A DNA stretch of 59,915 nucleotides from Pseudomonadota bacterium (GCA_021325335.1 JAJPHJ010000010.1:1-59915); one strand, 5' to 3'. Positions 8,538 to 18,229 are shown, numbered from the stretch's first letter. The notes: generated by a model not told the origin, from the sequence alone. Numbers and translations are program-made.

Positions 8538-9935
8538 GTGAGTCACGTCTACGCGTTTGGACCTTTTCGCCTCGATCCGCAGAACGAGTCGCTGCGACGC
8601 GGCTCGCAACGGATTCATCTCACTTCAAAAGCGTTCGCCGTCCTAAGGCTGCTCATCGAACGGGCCGGCCAGCTCGTCACAAAAGAGGAGATACTCGCGG
8701 CGGTCTGGCCCGACGGTTTCATCGAGCCGGCCAATCTGACGCAGACAATCTACCTGCTCCGCAAGGCGCTCGATGACCGTGGCGGCAACCTGATCGAAAC
8801 GGTCCCCGCTCGCGGCTACCGCATCGCCTCGGCCGTCGAAATAATCCCCCAGACTTCTGCCCTCCCCTTGCAAGCGGCGTCCTCATCGGGCAAAGCGCTG
8901 ACGCATGTCGCCTGGGTGGGCGCGCTCCTGTTGGCTGTCGCCGCAATAGGCGGCTCCGATTTCACCGCGAGACACCATTCGGCCGCCGCCGATCCGCGCA
9001 TGCAACGCGACTACGTCCTTGGAAGGCACTATTGGAACGAGCGCACGATCGTGGGCATCAACACCGGCCTGCGCTATTTCAAAGAGGCACTGGCGATCGA
9101 TCCGCACAGCGCGCTCGTGCACTCAGGACTTGCGGATAGCTACTCTGCGCTCGCGTATTACTTGCCGGGGAGCGCGCAACGCCAAAACCGCCTGCAAATG
9201 GCTCGTGCGGAGGCGCTCACGGCGATCGCATTGGACCCGCAAGCCGCCGAGGGGCATGCCTCCCTCGCGTTTGTCGATGAATTCTTGGGTCCGTCCTACA
9301 GGCCGGAGGTCATGCGCGAGTTCCAGCGATCTTTGGCGCTCGACGACCGGTACGCGACCGCGCACGAATGGTATTCCTGGTTCTTGTTCCGCTGGGGAGA
9401 TCCGAAGGGAGCCTTGCGAGAGATGGCGCGGGCGCGCGAGCTGGACCCGTTGTCGCCCGTCATCAACTTCGCGCTCGGCAACCAGCTGTATTACACGCGT
9501 CATTATAAGGAAGCATCGGAGCAGTGGCGATTGGCCATCGCGATTCTTCCGACGTCCACGCAAGGCTACTACGGCGCCAGCCTGAGCGACGAACAGATGG
9601 GCGACGAACGTCGAGCCGAACAAGAATTGCGGCGCGCCCTGACCATGACGCCGAACGATCCGGATCTGCTTGGCGCGCTCGCCCATGTCTACGTGCAGGC
9701 GGGCCAGACTCAGAAGGCGCTTGCGCTGCTGAAGCAGCTCTCGGCGATGCGCCCTGCGCCCGCCTATGAGATCGCGGTGATCGAGACGGCCTTGGGCCAG
9801 CAACTCGCGGCGTTGCAATGGCTCGCGGTGGCCAAACGCCAGCACGACGAGAACATGGCCGAATTCGATATCGATCCGCGAATGGACAAATTGCGCCACA
9901 AGATCATGAGGTACATGGCGGACAACGCGTCGTGA
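8538..9935 (+). CDS. CadC-like membrane transcription regulator: winged HTH, TM helix, TPR repeats
   Basis: 465 residues, GTG start. Residues 1-100 are an OmpR/PhoB-type winged helix (YAFGPFRLDPQNESLRR, then LVTKEEILAAVWPDG, then ETVPARGYRI). One hydrophobic segment (~119-140) follows. The C-terminal ~300 residues carry TPR-like helices (YFKEALAIDPHSALVHSGLADSYSAL; ALTMTPNDPDLLGALAHVYVQAGQTQKALALL). The topology is that of CadC/ToxR one-component activators: DNA binding in the cytoplasm and sensing in the periplasm. The signal is unknown. The promoter carries 11-bp direct repeats. It is divergent from the small HTH gene, about 150 bases away. Confidence 0.82.
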   Translation: MSHVYAFGPFRLDPQNESLRRGSQRIHLTSKAFAVLRLLIERAGQLVTKEEILAAVWPDGFIEPANLTQTIYLLRKALDDRGGNLIETVPARGYRIASAVEIIPQTSALPLQAASSSGKALTHVAWVGALLLAVAAIGGSDFTARHHSAAADPRMQRDYVLGRHYWNERTIVGINTGLRYFKEALAIDPHSALVHSGLADSYSALAYYLPGSAQRQNRLQMARAEALTAIALDPQAAEGHASLAFVDEFLGPSYRPEVMREFQRSLALDDRYATAHEWYSWFLFRWGDPKGALREMARARELDPLSPVINFALGNQLYYTRHYKEASEQWRLAIAILPTSTQGYYGASLSDEQMGDERRAEQELRRALTMTPNDPDLLGALAHVYVQAGQTQKALALLKQLSAMRPAPAYEIAVIETALGQQLAALQWLAVAKRQHDENMAEFDIDPRMDKLRHKIMRYMADNAS

Positions 9936-10021
9936 CCCCATGCAATCGTAAGCGCGTCCCGTGCCCGGAGTGAGCTGGGTCCGGCTACCGGCGGCCCAGG
10001 GATGAAACCGATATACAAGGC

Positions 10022-10363
10022 ATGAGAAATTTCAGCCTCATCGGTCTTCTCATCGTCGTCGCCATCATCGGTTATTGGGCGAAGTCAATGTTCGCGCCGT
10101 CGGTCTCCCACGATCCCAACGACAAAGCGACCGTCGAGTATTGGGTGACGCACGATAGCGATCGTCAGACGATGCTCAGCTATTGCAACGCGCATCCGGA
10201 TCAGCAGAACACGCAAGATTGCAAGCTGGCAATCGCTGCGCAGACGCAGTTGGACTCCCAGCCGCGTGCGGGCCAAAACGCTGGTAACAGCGGCGTCGAT
10301 CAGACCACGAGCCAAGCGCAGGACGAACTCGAAGCGCAAAAAGACGCAAACACGCTGCCTTAA
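10022..10363 (+). CDS. Small single-pass membrane or secreted protein, unknown function
   Basis: 113 residues. An N-terminal hydrophobic helix (SLIGLLIVVAIIGYWAKSMF) acts as an anchor. The outer part is polar, with a Cys pair (SYCNAHPDQ and QDCKLA) separated by ~13 residues that may form a disulfide. The tail is low-complexity Gln/Asp/Ala-rich. I recognise no family. It follows the CadC-like regulator after 86 bases and could be its target or accessory protein. It converges on the hybrid kinase gene with ~20 bases between the stops. Confidence 0.5.
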   Translation: MRNFSLIGLLIVVAIIGYWAKSMFAPSVSHDPNDKATVEYWVTHDSDRQTMLSYCNAHPDQQNTQDCKLAIAAQTQLDSQPRAGQNAGNSGVDQTTSQAQDELEAQKDANTLP

Positions 10364-10383
10364 GCAAGGCGCATCGCGAGATA

Positions 10384-13300
10384 TTACGCGGAGGCGGTTT
10401 CGCTGCCGAACCCTGGCAGCCAGCGGGCGATGAGCGCGCGGAGCGCCTCGAGCTGGACTGGTTTTGCGAGATAGTCGTCCATGCCGGCCGCGACGCACTG
10501 CTCGCGATCGCCTTCAAGCGCATTGGCCGTGATCGCGACGATCGTCGTATGCCGGCGCGTTCCAGCCTCTGCGGCTCGGACGAGCCGCGTCGCCTCGAAT
10601 CCGTCCATGCCCGGCATCTGACAATCCATGAGGACGAGCGCGTATTCACGCTTCTTGATCGCGTCGACGGCCTCTTGACCGCTTCTGACCACTTCAGCCT
10701 CTAAGCCGAAGCGGCGCAGCTGCGCGACTGCAAGCTTTTGGTTGATGGCGTTATCTTCCGCGACGAGCACGAGGCCCTGACTGGTCGGCATGACGCGCGG
10801 CTCGAGCTGGTCAAGGATGGTCGCCGCGGCTGCCGGATCGGCGGTGCCGCCGTGGCCCTGCCGGATGGCTGACGAGACGCTCATGAAGAGCTGCGACTGT
10901 TTCACCGGCTTCGTGAGATAGGCGGCAAATCCGGCCCGGGATGCTTCGCTGCGCTGCAGATTCGCATCGAAAGCCGTCATCAGGATGAGCTTCGTGACCG
11001 AGAGCTGCGGATCCGAGCGCACGCTGCGAGCCACAGAAAGTCCGTTCACCTTGGGCATCCAAAAATCGACGATCGCAATGTCGTAGGGATCGCCATCCGC
11101 GGCCGCCTTTTGGAGCGCTTTCAAGCCTTCTTCGCCGCCCGCCACGTTATCGGCGCGCATGCCCCAAGCTGCGAGGTAGGCGTGGATGATCTCCCGCGAG
11201 ATCGGGTCGTCGTCCACGATGAGCGCGCGGTGTCCGCGAAGCTCGGTGCGCGGCGGCTCAGCCGAGGTCGTGGTGCTCTTCGCGAAGCGAGCCGTGAAGA
11301 AGAAGGTTGAGCCCCTGCCTTCCTCGCTTTCGAATCCGATTTCGCCTTGCATGAGCTGCACCAGCCGCTTGCAGATGGAAAGGCCGAGACCGGTGCCGCC
11401 CGCGTAACGCGTCGAGGAGCCGTCGGCTTGCACGAACGGTTGAAAGAGTCTGCCGCGCGCTTCTCGCGGCACGCCGATCCCGGTATCGGTCACCGCGAAC
11501 TTCAGGACCGCGGCGCCGCCCGGCTTCGACTCGTTCGTGACCCGCAGCGTAACCCGCCCTGCATCGGTGAACTTGATCGCATTGCCAACCAGATTGATGA
11601 GCACCTGGCGGATGCGCCCGGCGTCTCCCCGCAGCGAACGAGGCACGTCGGGAGCGACGAATGATTGGACTGCAAGCGATTTCTGACGAGCCTGCGATGC
11701 GAGCAGGTCAGCCACGCTCTCCGCGACCGCCGTCGGCGAGAACTCTGCGAGCTCCAGCTCCAGCTTTCCGGCTTCGAGCTTCGAGAAATCCAAAATCTCA
11801 TTGATGATGGCGAGCAACGCCGCGCCCGACTCGCGGATGGCGGTCGCATATTCGCCTTGTTCTCGCGAAAGCGGGGTGGAGAGCAACAGTTCGGTCATGC
11901 CGATGACGCCGTTCATCGGGGTGCGGATCTCGTGGCTCATGTTCGCAAGGAACTGAGACTTGAGCCGCGAGGCCTCGGTCGCTTTATCTTTCGCTTGTGC
12001 GAGGGCGATCTGCGCGGCTTTTTGCTCGGTCACATCGCGACCCATCGCATAGAAGAGGTCGCCCTCGCCGGCCGGCACCGCATCCCACAACATGTCTTTG
12101 TAGGAGCCGTCCGTGCAGCGGCAGCGCACTTCGAACGCGACCACTTGTCTGCCCGCGGCGAGTTTGCGCAACTGCTCCATGCAACGCGGCAGATCGTCGG
12201 GGTGAGCGAGCTCCAAAAAAGGAGTCGCAAGAAGCTCCCGTTCTGTAAGTCCCAGCGCGCTCGCATACGCGCTATTGACCCGTACGAGCTTCCCTCCGAA
12301 GTGGCCGATGCACATGGGGTCGATCGACAGGTCGAAATAGCGCTGGCGTTCGCGCTCGAACTGCTTGCGCTCGGTGATGTCGCGCACGATGGCGACGAGC
12401 ATGTGCTCGCCGCCGACGACGGCGCCCTGGGCGCTGACCTCGATGGGGAAAGAGCTCCCATCCTTGCGTCGGTTGCGCGCCTCATAGGTGGCGCCGCCCT
12501 GAGCGGCGGCGGCGAGAGAGGCGTCGAGGGACGCGAGATCGCTTGGATCGCGCAGATCTTTGACGCACATGGAGAGCAGCTCTGCGCGGGTGTAGCCATA
12601 CATCTGCTGCGCGGCGTCGTTCGCTTCGACGATTCGCGTGTCGGGGCGGCGCACGAAGAACATCGCCTCGCGGGAATGTTGCGCCAGCAATTGATACATC
12701 GCGAGGCTGGCCTGACGCTCCTTGAGCACCGCCGCCATGGCGTGGAAAGCTTCGTCGACGGCCGCAACCTCGTCGTGGCCGCCCAAGGAGGGACCGACCT
12801 CGCCGGACGCGGCAAAGCGCTCCGCCTCTTGCGCGAGCATCGACAGCCGGCGCCCCATCGTGCGGCTGAACAGCCCCATGAGTCCGAGGGTGAGAAGGCA
12901 GGCTGCGAACGCTCCGCCGACGAGCAAGATGTCGAATTCGTGCCACGCGCTCTGCAAAGCCGCCTCGCGCAAGGCGCTCTTCTGGCGCTCATCGGCGATG
13001 AACGGATCCACGTCCCTGACGAACTCGTCGTTGAGCCGAGCGCTCGCGCTCACCGCAGCTTGGAGGTGCGGGCGATTCCTCGTGTCTTCGCCTTGGATCG
13101 ATCGGACTTGCGAGAGCGAGCTCATGATCTGATCCGCCAAGCGCGCTAGCCGGGAGGCCGCCAGCAGCTGTTCCGAATTCTCGCTGACCAGCTGCTTGAG
13201 CCGGTCGGCCTCATCGGGAATATCGACGGCAGCGGCATCGTATGGCGCGGCGAGCGCCGAGTCGCCGGTCAGGGCGTAGCCGCGGATGCTCGATTCTGCG

Positions 13301-13479
13301 CGCGCAAGCTCTCGCGCGAGCGATTGCGCTTGGACGATGACGAGCTCGGAACGCTGGGCATAATACTCGGCTGAGGCGACGCGGTTGTGCATCTGGTCGG
13401 CCGTGAAGAGCAGCGCCAAGATGAAGGCGAGGGGTACGGCTGAGATGATGAGGAGGCGGTGGCTGAGCTTGGCGGGCAT
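10384..13479 (-). CDS. Hybrid sensor histidine kinase: CHASE3-HAMP-PAS-PAS-HisKA-HATPase-REC-REC
   Basis: About 1031 residues; ATG 13479 is preferred over GTG 13482. Order: TM1 (~8-27), CHASE3-type periplasmic region with RGYALTGD (~35-175), TM2 (~184-205), HAMP, PAS (~262-375), PAS (~380-490), H-box [15 protein letters not shown] with the phospho-His near 516, N-box [11 protein letters not shown]-boxes DTGIGVP and [12 protein letters not shown]1 has Asp near 806 (IVDFWMP) and REC2 Asp near 953 (LMDCQMP). No HPt domain is present, although one is encoded divergently at 14682. Its start overlaps the REC-HD-GYP stop by one base (TGATG), so the two are translationally coupled. Confidence 0.92.
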   Translation of the reverse strand: MPAKLSHRLLIISAVPLAFILALLFTADQMHNRVASAEYYAQRSELVIVQAQSLARELARAESSIRGYALTGDSALAAPYDAAAVDIPDEADRLKQLVSENSEQLLAASRLARLADQIMSSLSQVRSIQGEDTRNRPHLQAAVSASARLNDEFVRDVDPFIADERQKSALREAALQSAWHEFDILLVGGAFAACLLTLGLMGLFSRTMGRRLSMLAQEAERFAASGEVGPSLGGHDEVAAVDEAFHAMAAVLKERQASLAMYQLLAQHSREAMFFVRRPDTRIVEANDAAQQMYGYTRAELLSMCVKDLRDPSDLASLDASLAAAAQGGATYEARNRRKDGSSFPIEVSAQGAVVGGEHMLVAIVRDITERKQFERERQRYFDLSIDPMCIGHFGGKLVRVNSAYASALGLTERELLATPFLELAHPDDLPRCMEQLRKLAAGRQVVAFEVRCRCTDGSYKDMLWDAVPAGEGDLFYAMGRDVTEQKAAQIALAQAKDKATEASRLKSQFLANMSHEIRTPMNGVIGMTELLLSTPLSREQGEYATAIRESGAALLAIINEILDFSKLEAGKLELELAEFSPTAVAESVADLLASQARQKSLAVQSFVAPDVPRSLRGDAGRIRQVLINLVGNAIKFTDAGRVTLRVTNESKPGGAAVLKFAVTDTGIGVPREARGRLFQPFVQADGSSTRYAGGTGLGLSICKRLVQLMQGEIGFESEEGRGSTFFFTARFAKSTTTSAEPPRTELRGHRALIVDDDPISREIIHAYLAAWGMRADNVAGGEEGLKALQKAAADGDPYDIAIVDFWMPKVNGLSVARSVRSDPQLSVTKLILMTAFDANLQRSEASRAGFAAYLTKPVKQSQLFMSVSSAIRQGHGGTADPAAAATILDQLEPRVMPTSQGLVLVAEDNAINQKLAVAQLRRFGLEAEVVRSGQEAVDAIKKREYALVLMDCQMPGMDGFEATRLVRAAEAGTRRHTTIVAITANALEGDREQCVAAGMDDYLAKPVQLEALRALIARWLPGFGSETASA

Positions 13480-14603
13480 CACACGTCAGAGCCGCGCTCT
13501 TCCGGAAAGCGCTTCTTGATCTGCGCGATATCCGGGAGCACGGCGTTGAACGCGCTGACGAGCTCCGGATCGAATTGCCGGCCCGAGCCCGCGTTGATCT
13601 CTGCGACCGCATCGTTGAACGGCCATGAATCCTTGTAGGTGCGCGCCGACGTCAGCGCGTCGAAGACGTCGCTGATCGCGCAGACCCTGCCGACGATCGG
13701 GATCTGCTCGCCGCGCAGGCCGCGCGGATATCCGGATCCGTCCACGCGCTCGTGATGGGTCAACGCGATCTCGGCCGCCATCTGCATGGTGCTCGAGCGC
13801 CCCAGGCGCAGGATCTCGTAACCGATCGTGGTGTGGCGCTGCATGACCGTGAGTTCCGCCGGCGTGAGCTTGCCGGACTTGAGTAAGATCTCGTCGGGGA
13901 TGCCGATCTTTCCGATGTCGTGCAGCGGGGCCGTCGCAAGCAGGAGCTCCTGTTGCGGCTTGGGCAGACGGGCGGCTCGCGCAATGGCCTCGCAGTAGTG
14001 GGCCATGCGCTTGAGGTGCGACCCCGTTTCGGGATCGCGCCGTTCCGCGGCCATCGAAAGGGTGAGGATCGTCTCGCGCTCTCGTGCGACGAGCTCCGCG
14101 GTGGCGGCTTTGACTTGGTCGGCGAGCCACGACGCCGTCTCGCTGAGCTGGCGTTGGCTTTGCCGCAGCGCGAACATGTTCTTGAGGCGCGCGCAGAACT
14201 CGTCGGGATCGATGGGCTTGGCAAGGAAATCGTTCGCGCCGGCCTCGAGCGCTTTGCGACGCACTTCTTTGGCCTGATCCGCGGTCACCATGAGGATGGG
14301 AACGTGCTCTTTTTCTCCCATGGTGCGAACTTTTTGAATGAAGCCCACGCCGTCCGGGGCCGACATCTTATAGTCGACGACGATGAGGTCAACGTCGTGC
14401 TCGCCGACCCAGGCGAGAGCTCCCGCGGAGTTCGAAAAGCAGTGGACGTCCGTACCACCGATCGCCGTGACGAGTTTCTCATACATCTTCAGGTTGACGT
14501 TGCTGTCGTCCACGATCAGCACGGTCATGCGCGCGGCGACAGGCGAAGTAGACGCCACCTGCCGCTGCGGTGCCGAAGTCATAGGGGTGAGAGGCTGACG
14601 CAT
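13479..14603 (-). CDS. Response regulator with HD-GYP domain (cyclic-di-GMP phosphodiesterase)
   Basis: 374 residues. The N-terminal receiver (~27-145) has the acidic pocket VDD and phosphoacceptor Asp ~77 (IVVDYKMSAPDG). The C-terminal HD-GYP domain (~185-370) keeps the metal and signature residues: HDIGKIGIPDEIL, HHERVDGSGYPRGLRGEQIP. HD-GYP domains hydrolyse cyclic di-GMP, so phosphorylation would tune this second messenger. It is first in a two-gene operon with the hybrid kinase, coupled at TGATG. The MTVLIVDD segment at residue 26 is a possible shorter start. The HPt gene is divergent, with 78 bases between. Confidence 0.92.
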   Translation of the reverse strand: MRQPLTPMTSAPQRQVASTSPVAARMTVLIVDDSNVNLKMYEKLVTAIGGTDVHCFSNSAGALAWVGEHDVDLIVVDYKMSAPDGVGFIQKVRTMGEKEHVPILMVTADQAKEVRRKALEAGANDFLAKPIDPDEFCARLKNMFALRQSQRQLSETASWLADQVKAATAELVARERETILTLSMAAERRDPETGSHLKRMAHYCEAIARAARLPKPQQELLLATAPLHDIGKIGIPDEILLKSGKLTPAELTVMQRHTTIGYEILRLGRSSTMQMAAEIALTHHERVDGSGYPRGLRGEQIPIVGRVCAISDVFDALTSARTYKDSWPFNDAVAEINAGSGRQFDPELVSAFNAVLPDIAQIKKRFPEERGSDV

Positions 14604-14681
14604 TGTGAAACCGTCCAGATTCAGAGTCTCTATGGAACAGTATCGGTTTGACCACAGGAGCGGCTAGTCTGCGCTGCCGAC

Positions 14682-15059
14682 ATGTATGAGCCCGGTCACA
14701 GATCCGGAGGGGCGTCGCGGGTGCTTGACGCTTCTCGCCTCGTCGAGGTCTTCGGCGACGACCGAAAAGCGATCCGCGAGATCCTGCAACTGGCAGTGGA
14801 CTCCATCGAGGACCTCCTGGGTCAGGTCGAGGCTGCGTTGGGGAGGGGCGACCGGTTCGGGGCGTGCGCCGCGGTACATGAGGTCAAAGGGGTCAGCGCA
14901 AATGTCGGAGCCGAGGCGTTGGCCAACAGCGCCGCCGCCTTGGAGCCGGCGCTTTCGAACGAGGCGGTGCCCCTCTCGGCAGAGCTCGTGGCGCCGCTGC
15001 GGCAGGCGTATGGGCTCTTCGCGACCGAGGCCCGAGCTCGCATCGATGGTCCAGCTTAA
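14682..15059 (+). CDS. Histidine phosphotransfer (HPt) domain protein
   Basis: 125 residues forming one HPt four-helix domain. The signature CAAVHEVKGVSANVGAEAL carries the phospho-accepting His (~68) followed by the conserved K-G-x-S and G-A spacing. HPt proteins shuttle phosphate between receiver domains. It lies divergently next to the hybrid kinase / HD-GYP pair, and the kinase lacks its own HPt domain. It is therefore the natural intermediate from the kinase's receivers to the HD-GYP receiver or another regulator. The start ATG 14682 has no strong ribosome-binding site. Confidence 0.82.
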   Translation: MYEPGHRSGGASRVLDASRLVEVFGDDRKAIREILQLAVDSIEDLLGQVEAALGRGDRFGACAAVHEVKGVSANVGAEALANSAAALEPALSNEAVPLSAELVAPLRQAYGLFATEARARIDGPA

Positions 15060-15126
15060 AACGCGTGGGGACCGAGCGCTTCCCTCACGAAACGGCAAGC
15101 CGACCCTCTTCGAGAAAGGCGCAATC

Positions 15127-15534
15127 ATGAAACATCTCACGATCGCATCGGCTTTTGTCTTGGTGGCTGGGCTTTCGTTGCTCGCCATTGCGAGCGCGCG
15201 ACAGCTGAGCTTCCCCATGCATGCCGTCGGCAGCTCCGGAGAGAGCGGAACGGCGACGATCGCCAAGAACTCCGACGGCAAGCTCGTGGTCACGGTTACC
15301 TTGACGGGCGAGCCATCCGGGGCGAGCCAGCCCGCGCACATCCACCCCGGAACATGCGACAAACTCGATCCCGTGCCGAAGGCCGTGTTGAGCAACGTCG
15401 TCGACGGCAAGTCGGTCACAACCCTCCCGGCTCCAGCCACGCCGATGACCGGTGCCCGATCAATCGTCGTGCACAAGGGCTCGGGTGCCGACATGAGCAC
15501 CTATGTGGCCTGCGGCGAGATTCCATCCCCGTAG
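15127..15534 (+). CDS. Small secreted CHRD/SOD-like domain protein
   Basis: 135 residues from ATG 15127. A signal peptide (LTIASAFVLVAGLSLLAIASA) is followed by a beta-rich domain. It contains GTATIAKNSDGKLVVTVTLTG, AHIHPGTC and a late Cys in YVACGEI. The AHIHxGxC motif is shared by CHRD domains and, loosely, by Cu/Zn superoxide dismutases. The full set of Cu ligands is not evident, so catalytic SOD activity is doubtful. It is 67 bases after the HPt gene. A near-perfect terminator follows. Confidence 0.65.
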   Translation: MKHLTIASAFVLVAGLSLLAIASARQLSFPMHAVGSSGESGTATIAKNSDGKLVVTVTLTGEPSGASQPAHIHPGTCDKLDPVPKAVLSNVVDGKSVTTLPAPATPMTGARSIVVHKGSGADMSTYVACGEIPSP

Positions 15535-15552
15535 CGCAGCGACGTCATAGCC

Positions 15553-15582
15553 GCGGCGAGCCGTGGGCTCGCCGCTTTTTTT
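15553..15582 (+). terminator. Rho-independent terminator, perfect 10-bp stem
   Basis: GCGGCGAGCC (15553-15562), loop GTG, GGCTCGCCGC (15566-15575), then seven T. It closes the transcript of the small CHRD-like gene, 18 bases after its stop. Confidence 0.93.
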
Positions 15583-15715
15583 GAAGGACGCGGGCGCGTC
15601 CGCACAAGAACATTCGGTCAGCGAACGGCGCGGTAGTTCCCGAGAACATACCACACCGCCGGTTTTTCGCATGGTGCTCGAAGCCGCACGCGGCTTCGCA
15701 TGAGGAGCGCGGACC

Positions 15716-17311
15716 ATGCGTCTTGCAACGTTCGTTTCGACCGTCGCTGCTATCGAAATGCTCTTGACCCTCGTCGTCATCCCGGCGCCCGGCACTGCCG
15801 CGGAGGCGCCGCCGGCAGGCATCGTGCCCACGAAGGCGACGCTGGACATGGTGCTCGCCGGTTACGACAGGGCGCGCGCGTCGAAGGGACCGGCGAGCCA
15901 AGTCGAGGACGGCCGCGTGCAAATGTATGGGATGAGCGGCACGTATCGCGACATCTACTCGAATGAGGACTACAAGGAAAGCACCAATCTCGGCGTGGTC
16001 TCGTTCGCCGACGGCTCGTCCGGCGGGCAGCATTGGTACGAGAACGAGAATGGCATCGTGATCCTCGAGCACGATACGCACGAGGAGAATGAAATCGCGC
16101 ACGCAGCGCTTGCGGACCACGCGAAGGACGCCAACCTCGGTTTGGCCCTTGCCGGCGAAAGCGAAAGCCCCGCAGCTTACGTGATCGAAATCCGTGCGCC
16201 GGGTGGCCGCCACGAGTGGCAGTACTATGACAAGCAGACCTTCCAACTCGTGCGCTCGGTCGAGATCTATCCTGCTCGCCGCGTCGTCACGACCTTTGAC
16301 GACTATCGCACGACGCAGGGCTTCAGCGAGCCGTGGCACGTCCATCGAACCGACGGTTTCGCGCAAGACGACGTCGACTACGTGACGACCGGCCTCAGGA
16401 TCAACGCCCCGGTGGCAAGCGGCGATCTCGACATCCCGCAATCCAATGCCAATTTCGTGCAATTCCCCGCCGGCACGGAGACGGTCGATTTGCCGGCGCA
16501 GATCCTCCACGGGCGCGTCATCGTGCACGTGATGATCAACGGCCGCGGGCTCGACTTCGAGCTCGATTCGGGATCCAGCTCCATCCTCATCGACGATCAG
16601 GTGGCCAAGCAATTGGGACTCAAACTGTTCGGGCAATCGATGGAGACGGCGGCCGGCAATTTCGAGGACAGCGAGGCAGTCGTGCCTGATCTGGGTGTCG
16701 GTGCGATCCACATGAAAAACGTGGTGGTCGACGTGGCGTCCTTCACCTCGCAGGAGAACAGCGCCATCAAAGTCGTGGGGCTGCTGGGATTCGATTTCAT
16801 CGCAAACGCGCTCGTGAAGATCGACTACAAGAGCGGCACCGTACAGGCCATGCTGCCATACCTGTTCGTCCCTCCCGCGGAGGCCATCGGAGTCGACGCG
16901 TTTTGGGACGACGGCGTCCCCAAGGTGACCGCCAAGGTCGGCGACGTTCCCGCAAGCTTCATCGTGGACACCGGCGCAGATGATGGCGTGATCTTCGGGT
17001 CCTTTGCCCGAGCACACCCGGACGTGGTGCGCGATCAAGGCGGCGGCCAAGCGCTCTTGAACGCAAATCCGTTCCAGCATGCGACGGGCGTGGGCGGTCA
17101 GATCTCATACGTGCCTACGCAAATCAAGAGGCTCAGCGTCGGAGACGCGACTTTCAGCGACTTCACCATGTACCGGGTTGACGATCCCGGCTTCGAGGGC
17201 GAGGACTACGCGGGTCTGCTCGGTCACACGTTCCTCGACAATTTCACGCTGTATCTGGATTATCGGGACAATCACATCTACCTGATGCCGAACTCGAACT
17301 CGCATGGATGA
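15716..17311 (+). CDS. Secreted protein with two retropepsin-like aspartyl protease domains
   Basis: 531 residues with an N-terminal signal peptide. Residues ~35-240 form a beta-rich domain resembling lipoprotein-sorting/outer-membrane lipoprotein folds. Two aspartyl-protease lobes follow. Lobe 1 has FELDSGSSSILID (Asp ~284) and later VVGLLGFDFI. Lobe 2 has FIVDTGADDGVIFG (Asp ~418) and later YAGLLGHTFLDNFTLYLDY. Retropepsins normally dimerise; here both halves are in one chain, so an active site could form intramolecularly. Alternatively each lobe may pair with another molecule. It would act in the periplasm or outside. It is followed by an HxlR regulator on the same strand. Confidence 0.8.
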   Translation: MRLATFVSTVAAIEMLLTLVVIPAPGTAAEAPPAGIVPTKATLDMVLAGYDRARASKGPASQVEDGRVQMYGMSGTYRDIYSNEDYKESTNLGVVSFADGSSGGQHWYENENGIVILEHDTHEENEIAHAALADHAKDANLGLALAGESESPAAYVIEIRAPGGRHEWQYYDKQTFQLVRSVEIYPARRVVTTFDDYRTTQGFSEPWHVHRTDGFAQDDVDYVTTGLRINAPVASGDLDIPQSNANFVQFPAGTETVDLPAQILHGRVIVHVMINGRGLDFELDSGSSSILIDDQVAKQLGLKLFGQSMETAAGNFEDSEAVVPDLGVGAIHMKNVVVDVASFTSQENSAIKVVGLLGFDFIANALVKIDYKSGTVQAMLPYLFVPPAEAIGVDAFWDDGVPKVTAKVGDVPASFIVDTGADDGVIFGSFARAHPDVVRDQGGGQALLNANPFQHATGVGGQISYVPTQIKRLSVGDATFSDFTMYRVDDPGFEGEDYAGLLGHTFLDNFTLYLDYRDNHIYLMPNSNSHG

Positions 17312-17315
17312 AGTC

Positions 17316-17342
17316 ACCCTATAGGGTCAAAAGGAAACCCTA
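17316..17342. promoter_or_regulatory. Palindrome ACCCTATAGGGT with a repeated half-site upstream of hxlR-type gene
   Basis: A 12-bp perfect palindrome at 17316-17327 is followed by another ACCCTA half-site at 17337-17342. The two ACCCTA starts are 21 bases apart, two helical turns. It lies ~55 bases before the HxlR start, so it is a candidate autoregulatory operator. Confidence 0.5.
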
Positions 17343-17396
17343 GAGCCGAAAGGAACCTAGCTCGCCTTCAGGTGCTTCAGTCCGGGGGCGAATCAG

Positions 17397-17774
17397 ATGA
17401 CCTACACAACCAAGCTCGCGTGCCCGATTCAGCGCACGATCGCGATGATCGCCGACAAGTGGAAGGTGATCGTGATCGGCAATCTGGGTGAAGGCACAAT
17501 GCGCTTCCGCGAACTGCAGCGCGCCATGGTGGGCGTGACGCCGAAAGTGCTCACGCGCCAGCTGCGAGACCTCGAGCACGATGGGCTCGTAACCCGCAAA
17601 GCCTACGCCGAGATCCCGCCCCGCGTCGAATATTCACTCACGCCGCTCGGTCGCAGCTTGCTGCCGATCCTTCACCAGCTTCACAATTGGGCCGTCGCGA
17701 ACTCAGACACGTTGCTGTCGCGCCTAGAAGTCCAGGCACCGAGCAGCGACGTGCCGATGAAGAAGTCGGCCTAA
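17397..17774 (+). CDS. HxlR-family winged-helix transcription regulator
   Basis: 125 residues. It has the typical HxlR layout: an N-terminal Cys in KLACPIQRTIAMIADKWKV, the wHTH core MRFRELQRAMVGVTPKVLTRQLRDLE, and the wing EIPPRVEYSLTPLGRSL. HxlR proteins often sense electrophiles or redox state through that N-terminal Cys. A palindromic operator candidate lies just upstream, suggesting self-control. The thioesterase begins 14 bases after its stop and is probably co-transcribed and regulated with it. Confidence 0.9.
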   Translation: MTYTTKLACPIQRTIAMIADKWKVIVIGNLGEGTMRFRELQRAMVGVTPKVLTRQLRDLEHDGLVTRKAYAEIPPRVEYSLTPLGRSLLPILHQLHNWAVANSDTLLSRLEVQAPSSDVPMKKSA

Positions 17775-17788
17775 AGCTTTCCCCGCGC

Positions 17789-18229
17789 GTGGCGGCCGAG
17801 GCTCGCTTCAAGTTCTCTCATCCGATCCACGTCATCTTCCGCGACCTCGACGGCATGCGTCACGTCAACCATGCCGTGTACCTATCGTATGCGGAGGCCG
17901 CGCGCAGCCTATACTGGATGCACGTGACCGGAATCCAAAGCCTTGAGGAATTCGATTTCGTCCTCGTCGAACTCACCGCTCGCTACCGCGCCTCAGCGCA
18001 GTTGCACGACAGACTGGTCGTGAGCTGCGGGGTGACGGAATTGCGGCGCTCCAGCTTTCTCATGGAATACGAGATGCGCGATGCCGCCACGGGGAAGCTT
18101 GTCTTCGAAATGACGTCTGTGCAGGTGATGTACGACTATGCGACCGGGCAGGTCTTGCCTATCTCAGACGAGCGCCGCCGTCAGGTAGAGGGCTTCGAAG
18201 GACGGTCGCTGTCCTCAAGTCGCGAATAA
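17789..18229 (+). CDS. Acyl-CoA thioesterase, 4-hydroxybenzoyl-CoA thioesterase (4HBT) family
   Basis: About 146 residues from GTG 17789, the first start after the HxlR stop. The hot-dog fold signature reads HVIFRDLDGMRHVNHAVYLSYAEAAR, with the catalytic Asp of RDLD and HVNH region. It would hydrolyse an acyl- or aryl-CoA in the cytoplasm. The substrate is unknown. The TAA stop is the loop sequence of a palindromic repeat (18219-18238). The last residues, SSSRE, are therefore encoded partly by the repeat. Confidence 0.82.
   Translation: MAAEARFKFSHPIHVIFRDLDGMRHVNHAVYLSYAEAARSLYWMHVTGIQSLEEFDFVLVELTARYRASAQLHDRLVVSCGVTELRRSSFLMEYEMRDAATGKLVFEMTSVQVMYDYATGQVLPISDERRRQVEGFEGRSLSSSRE

Noticed and set aside
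11665-13149. Plus-strand 494-codon frame inside the hybrid kinase gene
   Set aside because: Antisense shadow of a gene with full kinase and receiver motifs; low-complexity Arg/Gly/Ala composition.
15545-17080. Minus-strand 511-codon frame over the retropepsin-like gene
   Set aside because: Antisense shadow; His/Asp/Arg-rich, no domain; the plus strand has a signal peptide and two D(S/T)G motifs.
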